A stretch of 64,000 nucleotides of DNA, from contig JARGNZ010000002.1 in NCBI GenBank assembly GCA_029209985.1, positions 1 through 64,000 of the forward strand. The letters run 5' to 3'. This DNA is from Parvibaculaceae bacterium. Its GTDB lineage: Bacteria > Pseudomonadota > Alphaproteobacteria > Parvibaculales > Parvibaculaceae. The position numbers were made by a program, and so were the translations under genes. The notes under the pieces are model-generated. The model was not told where the DNA came from. It was given only the letters and a program-made list of their open reading frames with translations, and did not search any database. Within the stretch, counting starts at the first letter, position 1; each line of letters begins with the position of its first letter. Shown in pieces: positions 34,041 through 42,500 of the stretch.

Positions 34041-34073
34041 CGCCCCGGTTTGTCGCAGGAGCAAACCGGGGCG
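34041..34073 (+). other. Perfect 12-bp hairpin after the capsid gene
   Basis: CGCCCCGGTTTG at 34041-34052 is exactly complementary to 34062-34073, with a 9-base loop. There is no T-run after it, so it is not a standard intrinsic terminator. It could stabilise the capsid mRNA or mark a processing point that makes capsid more abundant than the downstream proteins. Confidence 0.8.
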
Positions 34074-34109
34074 GCGACAATAAGGGCCGACAACTGGGGA
34101 AGGATGCCA

Positions 34110-34553
34110 ATGACAGAGATGATAACACGAGATGACGGACGCCCACCGGTGCTCTCCAATGGACGCTTGTTGCAAACTTTGCCGCCCGCATTGAGTGACA
34201 CCGATAGATTTGGCCTGCCTGTTGACGCTCTTGATGCACAATGGGTTGCTCATGTCGTGCAGATCGGAACATGCCAAAATAAATTGAATGAAGCCCGGCA
34301 CATAAACCTGTCGTTAGAGCAGTCTCAGTGCGGCGCTGTATGGATGCCTGTTCCGGTGTCGGTCGGGCCAACAATCACGTCAAACCATTTCGCCTGTATA
34401 GACGATCAATCACTTGATGGGCACGCTTATGGAAAAGTGTATGTGCCGGGCACCCGTTTTAGCCGAGTGCGCATCGACTTTGTCGGCGTGTGTGAAGAGC
34501 CTGTGCCCATGTCTGCGCTGGCATTGGTTGGTCCTCTCAAAGTGACCTCGTGA
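34110..34553 (+). CDS. Unrecognised protein inserted between GTA capsid and connector genes
   Basis: 147 aa from ATG 34110, with GGAAGG six bases upstream; a TTG at 34050 sits inside the hairpin and is rejected. There is no signal peptide or transmembrane helix. After a polar N-terminus the sequence is beta-rich: 'QWVAHVVQIGTC', 'NLSLEQSQCGAVWMPVPVSV', 'AYGKVYVPGTRFSRVRIDFVGVC', with four Cys. The RcGTA order goes directly from g5 to g6, so this gene is extra. Its position fits a head protein such as a decoration, vertex or stability factor. That is inference only. Confidence 0.75.
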   Translation: MTEMITRDDGRPPVLSNGRLLQTLPPALSDTDRFGLPVDALDAQWVAHVVQIGTCQNKLNEARHINLSLEQSQCGAVWMPVPVSVGPTITSNHFACIDDQSLDGHAYGKVYVPGTRFSRVRIDFVGVCEEPVPMSALALVGPLKVTS

Positions 34554-34613
34554 TCGAGTAACTCCAGTAACTCTTGCCACACGTTCATTTCATTCCTAAC
34601 GAAGGAGGCTTTC

Positions 34614-35189
34614 ATGACGCTTGTCTTGAAGAGCGGCCCTGCGCTTGAGCCGATTACGCTTACGACCGCAAAGTCACATGTGCGGGTGACGCATGAGGCA
34701 GATGATACGCTCATTGGTGGATTGATTACCTCTGCACGTCTCACCGTGGAGGCCATTACTCGGTCTGCGTTGATCACACAATCGTGGTCTCTCATTGTAG
34801 ATGACTGGGGGGCGCGTCGCAGCCTCAACCTGCCGCTGGCTCCGGTCATGTCTCTTGATCGCATTAGCTTGTGGGACGAGGCGGGCACAAAGAGCGATGT
34901 GGGAACCGAGTTTTGTCATTTAGGACTGGGTGCCCAAGCAAAACTGACACTCAACCGAAACGCATGCTGGCCAACCCCTCTGCGTGAGGCCAGCGGTATA
35001 TGCATCGATTTTACAGCTGGTTATGGAGATACGGTTGAGGATGTACCTGCCCCCCTGCGCCAAGCCACATTGCACCTCATCGCCCATTGGTATGAGCACC
35101 GGGGAGAGGCATCCCTTTCCGATCTGACAATGCCTGTGCCGGCAAGCGTTGGGGAGCTGGTGCGTCCATACCGCCAGATGCACCTATGA
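34614..35189 (+). CDS. GTA g6, head-tail connector protein
   Basis: 191 aa with a strong GAAGGAGG before ATG 34614. Phage_connect_1-type features include 'LEPITLTTAKSHVRVTHEADDTLIGGLITSARLTVEAITRSALITQSW' (shown in parts) and 'PAPLRQATLHLIAHWYEHRGE'. It forms the adaptor ring under the portal. The stop overlaps the next start as ATGA. Confidence 0.93.
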   Translation: MTLVLKSGPALEPITLTTAKSHVRVTHEADDTLIGGLITSARLTVEAITRSALITQSWSLIVDDWGARRSLNLPLAPVMSLDRISLWDEAGTKSDVGTEFCHLGLGAQAKLTLNRNACWPTPLREASGICIDFTAGYGDTVEDVPAPLRQATLHLIAHWYEHRGEASLSDLTMPVPASVGELVRPYRQMHL

Positions 35190-35506
35190 TTGGTCGGTTG
35201 CGCCATAGGTTAATCCTCGAAGCCTTATCAACCAGCGCAGATGGGGGCGGCGGTGTCGCCGATGCATGGCAGGAGGTCGCAACCATTTGGGCCGCCCTGA
35301 CCCCCGCGCGTAGTTTTGCGGAAAGCCGTGGAGGCAAACCGGAAGCTCAAATGGGCCATAAGGTTTTGATGCGTTACAGGCCAGACCTTACGGCAACAAT
35401 GCGCTTTCGTGCAGGCCAACGCATTTTCCTCATCCAAGCCATTCGTAACGTAGAAGAGCGCGGCGTTTATCAAGAGGTTCTTTGTATCGAAAGGAGCGTC
35501 TCATGA
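35186..35506 (+). CDS. GTA g7, head closure (head-tail adaptor) protein
   Basis: 106 aa, matching the SPP1 gp16-type head closure family. It begins 'MIGRLRHRLILEALS', then 'WQEVATIWAALTPARSFAESRGGKPEAQMGHKVLMRYRPDL' (in parts) and 'RAGQRIFLIQAIRNVEERG'. It sits between g6 and g8 with ATGA overlaps on both sides. Confidence 0.93.
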   Translation: MIGRLRHRLILEALSTSADGGGGVADAWQEVATIWAALTPARSFAESRGGKPEAQMGHKVLMRYRPDLTATMRFRAGQRIFLIQAIRNVEERGVYQEVLCIERSVS

Positions 35507-35913
35507 GTATGGTCTCGCTTTGGCCCTTACAAAAAGCCCTATACGCCCATTTGGTCGCTGATCCCGATGTCTCTATCAGCTTGGGCGGGGCGCGGCTTTA
35601 TGACGAAGTGCCAACGGCAGCGCTTTACCCCTATGTCACCTTTGGTGCGGCGACCTCAAGCCCCTTAGGCGAGGATAGCAATGCAAGTGCGGCCCATAGA
35701 GTGACACTTAATGTGTGGTCGCAGCGGCGTGGCAGCGGACAAGCAAAGCAAGTTCTTTCCGCATTGGCAGCAGCCCTTGAAGAAACCACCCTCACCGTGT
35801 CGGGGGCTGTGTTGGTGAGTTTGCAGGTGACTGAGCTTGAGTGTGACTGGGACCAAGAAGATTTGTTGACCAAGGGCAGCTTGACCTTACGTGCGGTGAC
35901 ACATAGCGCATAG
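35503..35913 (+). CDS. GTA g8, DUF3168 tail terminator-like protein
   Basis: 136 aa from ATG 35503, with AAAGGAG upstream. DUF3168 features: 'LQKALYAHLVADPDVS', 'VPTAALYPYVTFGAATSSPLGEDS', 'AHRVTLNVWSQRRGSGQAKQVLSAL'. In RcGTA this is the tail terminator that closes the tail tube to the head. Confidence 0.94.
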   Translation: MSMVSLWPLQKALYAHLVADPDVSISLGGARLYDEVPTAALYPYVTFGAATSSPLGEDSNASAAHRVTLNVWSQRRGSGQAKQVLSALAAALEETTLTVSGAVLVSLQVTELECDWDQEDLLTKGSLTLRAVTHSA

Positions 35914-35942
35914 CCGTTTCATTTATAAGACAGGAAAGCATT

Positions 35943-36359
35943 ATGACAATTCAACGGGGCAAAGACCTCCTCCTCAAACTCGATAGCACAGGATCAAGTG
36001 CATTTGTCACCATTGCCGGGCTACGCGCGCGGTCCATTTCGTTAAATGCAGGGACCGTCGATGTCACGCATTCAGAATCCGAAGGAGAATGGCGTGAGCT
36101 GTTAGCCGGGGCGGGTGTGCGCAGTGCGAGCTTGTCGGGGGCGGGGTTGTTTACCGATGGGGCAGCTGATGCGGCAATACGGCAGGTCTTTTTTTCCGGC
36201 GTTCTGCGGGCATGGCAAGTCATTCTGCCGGACTTCGGCACACTTGAAGGGTTGTTCCAGATTTCAGCCTTGGAATTTAGCGGGCAGCATGACCGGGAAT
36301 TGACGTTTGAAATATCGATGGAGTCGGCAGGTACGTTGACGTTCACGGAGGCCTCATAA
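35943..36359 (+). CDS. GTA g9, major tail tube protein
   Basis: 138 aa of the TP901-1-type major tail protein family: 'GKDLLLKLDSTGSSAFVTIAGLRARSISLNAGTVDVTHSES', then 'WRELLAGAGVRSASLSGAGLF' and 'LEFSGQHDRELTFEISMESAG' (strands given in parts). It polymerises into the tail tube. AGGAAAG lies upstream. The stop and next start overlap as TAATG. Confidence 0.95.
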   Translation: MTIQRGKDLLLKLDSTGSSAFVTIAGLRARSISLNAGTVDVTHSESEGEWRELLAGAGVRSASLSGAGLFTDGAADAAIRQVFFSGVLRAWQVILPDFGTLEGLFQISALEFSGQHDRELTFEISMESAGTLTFTEAS

Positions 36360-36745
36360 TGGTAAATCGACACAGAGGTGAAATGAGCATCCAGATGAAT
36401 GGCACCCCGCAGAAGCTCTGTCTTACGTTGGGGGCCTTGGCAGACTTGGAAGACCGATACGGAGGGAAAAATATTCTCGCATTGGTCGATACATTTGCCG
36501 CAAAAGGTTTGAGTGCAAACGATGTGACCAATGTCTTGCGGGCAGGACTGCAAGGCGGTGGGGCAGAACTCCAAGATGAGGCCCTCATGGCGGCCCAATT
36601 TGACGGGGGCTTTGCAGGGGCAGTCCGTGCGGCCACGATGTTGCTCAAAATTTCTTTTGGGCTGGACGATACACAGGTCCCCGCCGCAGACCCAGCCCCC
36701 CGCGAGGTTGTTGATGAACCAGCCCCTTTCCCTGGCGTGGTTTGA
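36359..36745 (+). CDS. GTA g10, tail assembly chaperone family protein
   Basis: 128 aa. The N-terminus 'MVNRHRGEMSIQMNGTPQKLCLTLGALADLEDRYG' (in parts) is the hallmark of the GTA g10 family. The C-terminus is Pro/Asp-rich. It probably chaperones the tape measure together with g10.1, like phage G/GT proteins. The stop TGA overlaps the TTG start of g10.1. Confidence 0.93.
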   Translation: MVNRHRGEMSIQMNGTPQKLCLTLGALADLEDRYGGKNILALVDTFAAKGLSANDVTNVLRAGLQGGGAELQDEALMAAQFDGGFAGAVRAATMLLKISFGLDDTQVPAADPAPREVVDEPAPFPGVV

Positions 36746-36918
36746 TACGTGCATGTGCGGGGCATCTCAAAATTTCTCCGGATGAATTTTGGCAGCTGCG
36801 GGTGGCGGATCTTTCAATGTTGCTGGGGGGAGAGGCCACTTCTGGGCATGTGGACCGCCGCACACTTGATGACCTGCAGAAGGCATACCCGGACAACAGC
36901 AGCATAGTGGAGAGATAA
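36742..36918 (+). CDS. GTA g10.1, small tail assembly chaperone
   Basis: 58 aa, found by reading the gap between g10 and g11. TTG 36742 overlaps the g10 stop in the form TTGA, giving translational coupling. The family motif is clear: 'LKISPDEFWQLRVADLSMLLGG', then 'VDRRTLDDLQKAYPD'. This matches the short TIGR02216 / rcc01693-type proteins (S-P-x-E-F-W and L-x-x-L-x-x-x-(Y/F)-P-D). The downstream g11 starts four bases after its stop. Confidence 0.88.
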   Translation: MIRACAGHLKISPDEFWQLRVADLSMLLGGEATSGHVDRRTLDDLQKAYPDNSSIVER

Positions 36919-36922
36919 CCCA

Positions 36923-37567
36923 ATGGCTTTGGAAGATCAAAAGGCCCTAGATGATTTGAGAAAAAACCTTCAACTTTTCAGAGTTGAACTGGATATGGCC
37001 AACAAGGATACAGCCCGGTTCTCCTCGCAAAGCCGGAATTCTATTGGAGCGGTGTCGCGGGAAGCGAGTGCGCTCAGTGTAGAAAGCAAGCGCATGGGCA
37101 CTGCGCTAAGTTCTGCTTTTTCTGACATTATCTTAAAAGGGAAAGATGTTGGCGATGTTCTGAGCGACCTTGCCTTAAAACTTGCAGATGTTGCGCTCGA
37201 TCAAATCTTCTCCCAAGGAGGTGGCTCTGGTGGTCTCGACAGCCTATGGAAAAACCTCATACCCAGTGCCAAGGGGAATGTATTTTCTAACGGTTCTCTA
37301 GAGCCTTTCGCCAACGGTGGCGTGGTGTCCAGTCCCACACTTTTTCCATTGCAAAATGGAACGGGCTTAGCGGGAGAAGCAGGGGCCGAGGCAATCCTGC
37401 CCTTGGCGCGGGGCCGTGATGGCCGTTTGGGGGTCCGTACCCAAGGGGGTGCCGGGCAAGTGACCTTGAACATTTCCACACCTAATGCGGACAGTTTTCT
37501 AAAAGCTGAAGGGCAAGTCGCGGCCATGGTGGCTCGCGTGACCGCACGCGCCTCTCGCAACCAATAG
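36923..37567 (+). CDS. GTA g11, tail tape measure protein
   Basis: 214 aa, a normal length for a GTA, whose tails are short compared with phages. The N-terminal half is coiled coil ('ALDDLRKNLQLFRVELDMANK'). A hydrophobic segment follows ('GDVLSDLALKLADVALDQIF'), then Gly-rich 'QGGGSGGLDSL'. The conserved tail reads 'FANGGVVSSPTLFPLQNGTGLAGEAGAEAILPLARGRDGRLGV' (in parts). It sets tail length and likely passes through the tube during DNA delivery. Confidence 0.94.
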   Translation: MALEDQKALDDLRKNLQLFRVELDMANKDTARFSSQSRNSIGAVSREASALSVESKRMGTALSSAFSDIILKGKDVGDVLSDLALKLADVALDQIFSQGGGSGGLDSLWKNLIPSAKGNVFSNGSLEPFANGGVVSSPTLFPLQNGTGLAGEAGAEAILPLARGRDGRLGVRTQGGAGQVTLNISTPNADSFLKAEGQVAAMVARVTARASRNQ

Positions 37568-37591
37568 CTACGTTCGTGAAAGGAGGTCTAC

Positions 37592-38227
37592 ATGAGTTTT
37601 CATGACATTCAATTTCCTACCGACATTTCCTTACATTCTGTTGGAGGGCCGGAGCGCAGAACGCAAATCGTGACACTTGCCTCTGGGCATGAAGAACGAA
37701 ATAGTCCGTGGGCGCATTCGCGTCGGCGGTATGAGGCAGGCTATGGCATTAAGACCCTTGATGAGTTGCATGTGGCCATTGCCTTTTTCGAGGCCCGCTT
37801 TGGGAAGCTGTACGGTTTTCGATGGCATGATCCAATTGATTACAAGTCTTGCCTTCCCACGCATACCATTGCCCCAGACGATCAATTTTTAGGAACGGGC
37901 GATGGCACGCGACGGGCATTTCAGTTGCAAAAAACATATGCCTCAGGGGAGGAAAGCTATACGCGGCCCATTACAAAACCCATTGGGGAAAGTGTTATTG
38001 TCGCCTCCAATAACATGGTTGTAGATAGTGAAAGTTATCATTGCGACGCGGCAACGGGCATCATCACCTTTGATAGCTTTTCTACGCCAGCACCGGGAGA
38101 TGTGATCACCGCAGGTTATGAATTTGATGTGCCCGTGCGGTTTGACACCGATGCGCTCAAAATTGACCTTGCTGCATTTGCTGCTGGGGAAATCCCAAAC
38201 TTGCCAGTGATCGAGGTGAAAAGCTAA
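37592..38227 (+). CDS. GTA g12, DUF2460 distal tail protein
   Basis: 211 aa with AAAGGAGG before ATG 37592. Family (TIGR02217) features: 'FHDIQFPTDISLHSVGGPERRTQIV', 'RRRYEAGYGIKTLDELHVAIAFFEARFGKLYGFRWHDP' and 'VRFDTDALKIDLAAFAAGEIP' (in parts). It forms the distal tail ring at the baseplate. It ends TAATG with g13. Confidence 0.96.
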   Translation: MSFHDIQFPTDISLHSVGGPERRTQIVTLASGHEERNSPWAHSRRRYEAGYGIKTLDELHVAIAFFEARFGKLYGFRWHDPIDYKSCLPTHTIAPDDQFLGTGDGTRRAFQLQKTYASGEESYTRPITKPIGESVIVASNNMVVDSESYHCDAATGIITFDSFSTPAPGDVITAGYEFDVPVRFDTDALKIDLAAFAAGEIPNLPVIEVKS

Positions 38228-39123
38228 TGCTCGACCTTCATCCAGATCTCAAGAGCCACCTACTGACAGGCACAACAACACTTTGCAACTGTTGGAAACT
38301 AACTCCCAGAGGCAAGTTGCCATTGGGCTTTACTGATCATGATGTCACGCTTTCCTTTGAAGGCGTGGTCTATGAAGCCGCCGCCGGGTTTACCGCAAGC
38401 GCCATTGAGGCCCAGTCGGGGCTTGCTGTTGACAATCTTGATGTCATTGGCGCGCTTGAATCTGACAAGCTGAATGATGCTGATTTGGCGGTCGGGGTTT
38501 TTGATGATGCGGAGATTGAAATTTGGCGCGTGAATTGGCAACAGCCAGAAGCTCGTGTGTTACTGCGCAAGGGTAACATCGGTGAAGTGTCGCGCGGCAC
38601 GCTCGGCTTTCGAGCGGAGGTGCGCGGGCTTGCACATCGCTTGAATCAAGCCTCTGGCCGGTTGTTTCAATATGCGTGTGATACTGAACTGGGGTCATCC
38701 CGGTGCGGCATCAATCTGACGGATGCTTTGTATCAAACCACAGCAACAGTGACATCGATTGTGGGGGAGCGAGAGTTCACTTTAGCTGGCGCCAGCTCTT
38801 ACGCTGACCAATGGTTTACGCGAGGCGTGGTTGACGTGAACACCGGCGAAAACTCTGGACGCCAAGGAGAAATCAAAGAGCATCAAAAGAATGCAGAGAC
38901 TGTGCGTATTCTTCTTTGGCACCCAATGCCTAAGCCCATCGTGATTGGGGATGAGATGGTTTTAACCGCGGGATGCGACAAAAATTTTAGCACGTGTAAA
39001 TCCAAATTCAGCAATGGCGCACGGTTTCAAGGCTTTCCCCATATGCCGGGAAATGACTATGTGGTGTCGTATCCATCGAAGGGAGGCGCCTATGATGGTG
39101 GATCACGCAATGGTGGCGCCTAA
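38227..39123 (+). CDS. GTA g13, DUF2163 baseplate hub protein
   Basis: 298 aa of the TIGR02218 family: 'LLTGTTTLCNCWKLTPRGKLPLGFTDHDVTLSFEGVVYEA' (in parts), 'LLRKGNIGEVSRGTLGFRAEVRGLAHRLNQ', and a Cys cluster 'YACDTELGSSRCGINL' with C-terminal 'TAGCDKNFSTCKSKFSN'. The RcGTA homologue carries an Fe-S cluster in the baseplate hub, and these four Cys would be the ligands. The last 32 bases overlap g14. Confidence 0.95.
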   Translation: MLDLHPDLKSHLLTGTTTLCNCWKLTPRGKLPLGFTDHDVTLSFEGVVYEAAAGFTASAIEAQSGLAVDNLDVIGALESDKLNDADLAVGVFDDAEIEIWRVNWQQPEARVLLRKGNIGEVSRGTLGFRAEVRGLAHRLNQASGRLFQYACDTELGSSRCGINLTDALYQTTATVTSIVGEREFTLAGASSYADQWFTRGVVDVNTGENSGRQGEIKEHQKNAETVRILLWHPMPKPIVIGDEMVLTAGCDKNFSTCKSKFSNGARFQGFPHMPGNDYVVSYPSKGGAYDGGSRNGGA

Positions 39124-39583
39124 CTTTATGGACGGTGCGACGGTCGTGGAAAATGCCCGCGCATGGATTGGTACACCGTACCGCCATCAAGCAAGTTGCA
39201 AGGGCGCGGGAACGGATTGTTTGGGGCTGATACGTGGGCTTTACCGAGAGCTATATGGGCGCGAACCTGAAATGCTGCCCCCCTATAGTGCCGCATGGGC
39301 TGAAACATCCCCCCACGCACCCCGCGAGATGATGTTTCAGGCTGCACGTCGCCACCTCATTGAAATAGATACCGCAGACGCCCGCCCGGGGGATGTGTTG
39401 TTGTTTCGCATGAGACAAGAACAGCCGATGAAACATGCGGCCATTCAAAGCAGGGCGTCATGCATGATACACGCTTACGCCCGCCACTGCGTCGCAGAGA
39501 CATCTATCGGCCCCTGGTGGCAAGCCCGGTTGGCTGCTGCATTTCGGTATCCGTCAAAAGCGGTTCTTCACGCCTTGCCATAG
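39092..39583 (+). CDS. GTA g14, NlpC/P60 cell wall peptidase
   Basis: 163 aa from ATG 39092, with GGGAGG upstream; a frame opening at 39014 is rejected. The catalytic Cys is in 'GAGTDCLGLIRGLYRELYG', His in 'MKHAAI' and a third polar residue in 'HAYARHCV'. It hydrolyses peptidoglycan cross-bridges during tail penetration of the recipient. It overlaps g13 by 32 bases. Confidence 0.95.
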   Translation: MMVDHAMVAPNFMDGATVVENARAWIGTPYRHQASCKGAGTDCLGLIRGLYRELYGREPEMLPPYSAAWAETSPHAPREMMFQAARRHLIEIDTADARPGDVLLFRMRQEQPMKHAAIQSRASCMIHAYARHCVAETSIGPWWQARLAAAFRYPSKAVLHALP

Positions 39584-39595
39584 AAAGAGAATGTC

Positions 39596-42500
39596 ATGTC
39601 ATCAATGGTCTTATCCTCCGTGGGCAGCTCCCTCGGCACAACACTGCTGCCAGAAGGCATCAACCTGCTGGGCATGAACATTGCGGGAGATGCGCTTGGA
39701 CAGGCGATTGGAGCATCCTTGGGCGCGGTGATTGATCAAGCTCTTTTTGGGAGCAATGTTGTCAATCACGAAGGCCCGCGCTTATCTGACTTATCCGTGC
39801 AAGCCAGTACAGAAGGCGCGGCCATTCCACGTCTTTATGGACGTGCTCGATTGGGCGGGCAGCTTATTTGGGCGACAAATTTTCTGGAACACAAAAGCAG
39901 TCAAGATACGGGGGGCAAGGGAGGCGGTGGATCGGTGACGTCCTATAGCTATAGTGCCTCTTTTGCCGTGGGCTTATGCGAAGGCGAGGTGGCACGCTTA
40001 GGACGCGTATGGGCAGATGGTGAGGAATGGGATTTAGCAGATACGACGTATCGGTTTTATCGAGGCACGAGCGGTCAATCCCCCGATCCCCTGATAGAGG
40101 CAAAAGAAGGGATGGGAAACGTGCCGTCTTATAACGGCTTGAGCTATATTGTATTTGAAGATCTACCTCTTAAAGAATTTGGCAACCGTATCCCGCAGCT
40201 AAATTTTGAGATTTTCCGTCCCCTGAGCTCGTTGGAAGATCAGGTCACGGCTGTCACCATTATTCCCGGCGCGACGGAGTATGGCTATGATACGCAGGTG
40301 CAGCGGCAGGTGTTTTTTGACGGGGTTACCACAGCCGAAAACGCGCATTCCTCTGAAACGGGAAGCGACTGGACCGTCTCGCTCAATCAACTGCAAGACA
40401 CATGTACGAACTGCACACGCGCCGCTCTTGTGGTCAGTTGGTTCGGGGATAACTTGGCGGCAAATCACTGCACTGTCCGCCCCAAAGTTGAAAACCACCT
40501 GAAACTTATTACGCCTGATCCATGGGGCGTTGCGGGGCTGAGCCAAGGGGAGGCAACGCAAGTCAGCATATTGGACGGATACCCCGCCTATGGGGGAACG
40601 CCTTCTGACAGCGCCGTTAAACGCGCCATTCAAGACATGAAAGAGCGCGGCCTTGAGGTGATGTTCTATCCCTTTATTCTGATGGACATTCCCCCTGATA
40701 ACACATTGGCAAACCCGTATGGTGGTGCGCCGGGGCAACCATCACATCCATGGCGCGGGCGCATCACCCTATCGACGGCACCCGGAGAAGTGGGCTCTCC
40801 TGACGGGAGTGCGGAGGCAGAAAGCGAAGTAGGGGCCTTCTTCGGTAGCAGCGTTCCCGGCGGCTCAGAATGGTCGTATCGGCGGATGGTGCTTCACTAT
40901 GCACATTTGTGTGCGCAGGTTGGAGGTGTGGAAAGTTTTTTGCTGGGCTCTGAGCTTAAAGGCCTTACGGGCATTCGCGGTGTGGGCGGCAACTATCCGG
41001 CGGTGACGGCATTGGAAACTTTAGCCGCTGACGTGCGCGCTATTTTAGGGCCTGACACGAAAATTTCATACGCGGCCGATTGGTCAGAGTATGGCGCCTA
41101 TGCGCCGCCAGATGCGAGTGGCACAGTGGACTTTCCGCTCGACAGTCTCTGGGCCCATGCAGATATCGATTTTATCGGCATTGATAATTATATGCCGTTG
41201 TCAGACTGGCGTGATGGCAGTACGCATTTAGACATTGAAGACGGATGGGACGGGCCGCATCAAAAGGAATATCTTCAGCATAATATAACCGCAGGAGAGG
41301 GCTTTGAGTGGTACTATGCCAGCCCTGCTGACCGGGAAAGCCAAACACGCACACCGATTACAGATGGCGCGTATCACAAGCCGTGGGTTTGGCGTTTTAA
41401 GGACCTGCGCAGCTGGTGGGAAAATGCACATGTGCCTCGGGTGGGCGGTGTGGAGCTGGCGTCTGCAACAAATTGGGTGCCGGAGAGCAAGCAAATTTAT
41501 TTTACCGAGCTTGGGTTTCCAGCCGTAGACAAGGGCACCAACCAACCCAACAGTTTTATAGATGGAAAGTCGAGCGAAAGCGCATTGCCCTATTTTTCCG
41601 ATGGCCGTCGGGATGACTTTCTGCAGCGCCAAGCCCTACAAGCTGTGCTCGACTATTGGGACCGTTCCCTGCATCCAATGCCTGATAGTGCCAATCCGCT
41701 CTCGTCCGTCAATGGCGCGCCAATGGTCGCTCATGATAGAATTTATTTATGGACATGGGACGCGCGCCCCTATCCTGCGTTTCCACAACTAGCAGACGTT
41801 TGGTCTGATGGGGTAAATTGGCAGCTGGGTCATTGGCTCAATGGGCGGTTGGGGGCAGCGCCACTTGCAGACTTAGTAAGAGAAATTCTGACGGATGTCG
41901 GGTTCCACAATTTTGATGCGGCGCAATTGTTAGGACAGGTTGAAGGGTACATCATCAACCGAACCATCTCTCCACGTGCCGCGATTGAACCTTTGATGCT
42001 TAGTTACTTTTTCTCAGTTGCAGAGAGTGAGGGGATGTTAAACTTTCAGCATCTCAATAAAACTGTGGGAAATGAGTTTCATTGGCAGGGCTTTTCTGTG
42101 CCTGCACAAGAAACAAGCAGTGCCTATACCATCACACGCAAACAAGAAACCGAATTACCCAAAACCGCAAAGATGACGTTCATCGATGCTGATGGGGGGT
42201 ACCGCCAAGCTGTTGTGGAAGGGCGCAAGGGGCATGTAACGAGTGAGCACACAGCCACAGCGGACTTGCCGATAATCTTGCGGGCAGCTGAGGCGCAATC
42301 AACAGTTGATAAATGGATTCAAAATGCTTGGGTGGAACGGGAGGCCGTGGCTTTTCGGGTACCGCCGTCTGCGTTGCATTTAGGCGTTGGCGATGTGGTG
42401 GAGCTGAACTTAGAGGGGCGCTCTGGCACATTCCGTATTACAAAAATAACAGATGAGCTGGACCGACAGGTGGAGGCCAAAGCAACTGAGTTGAGCGTAT

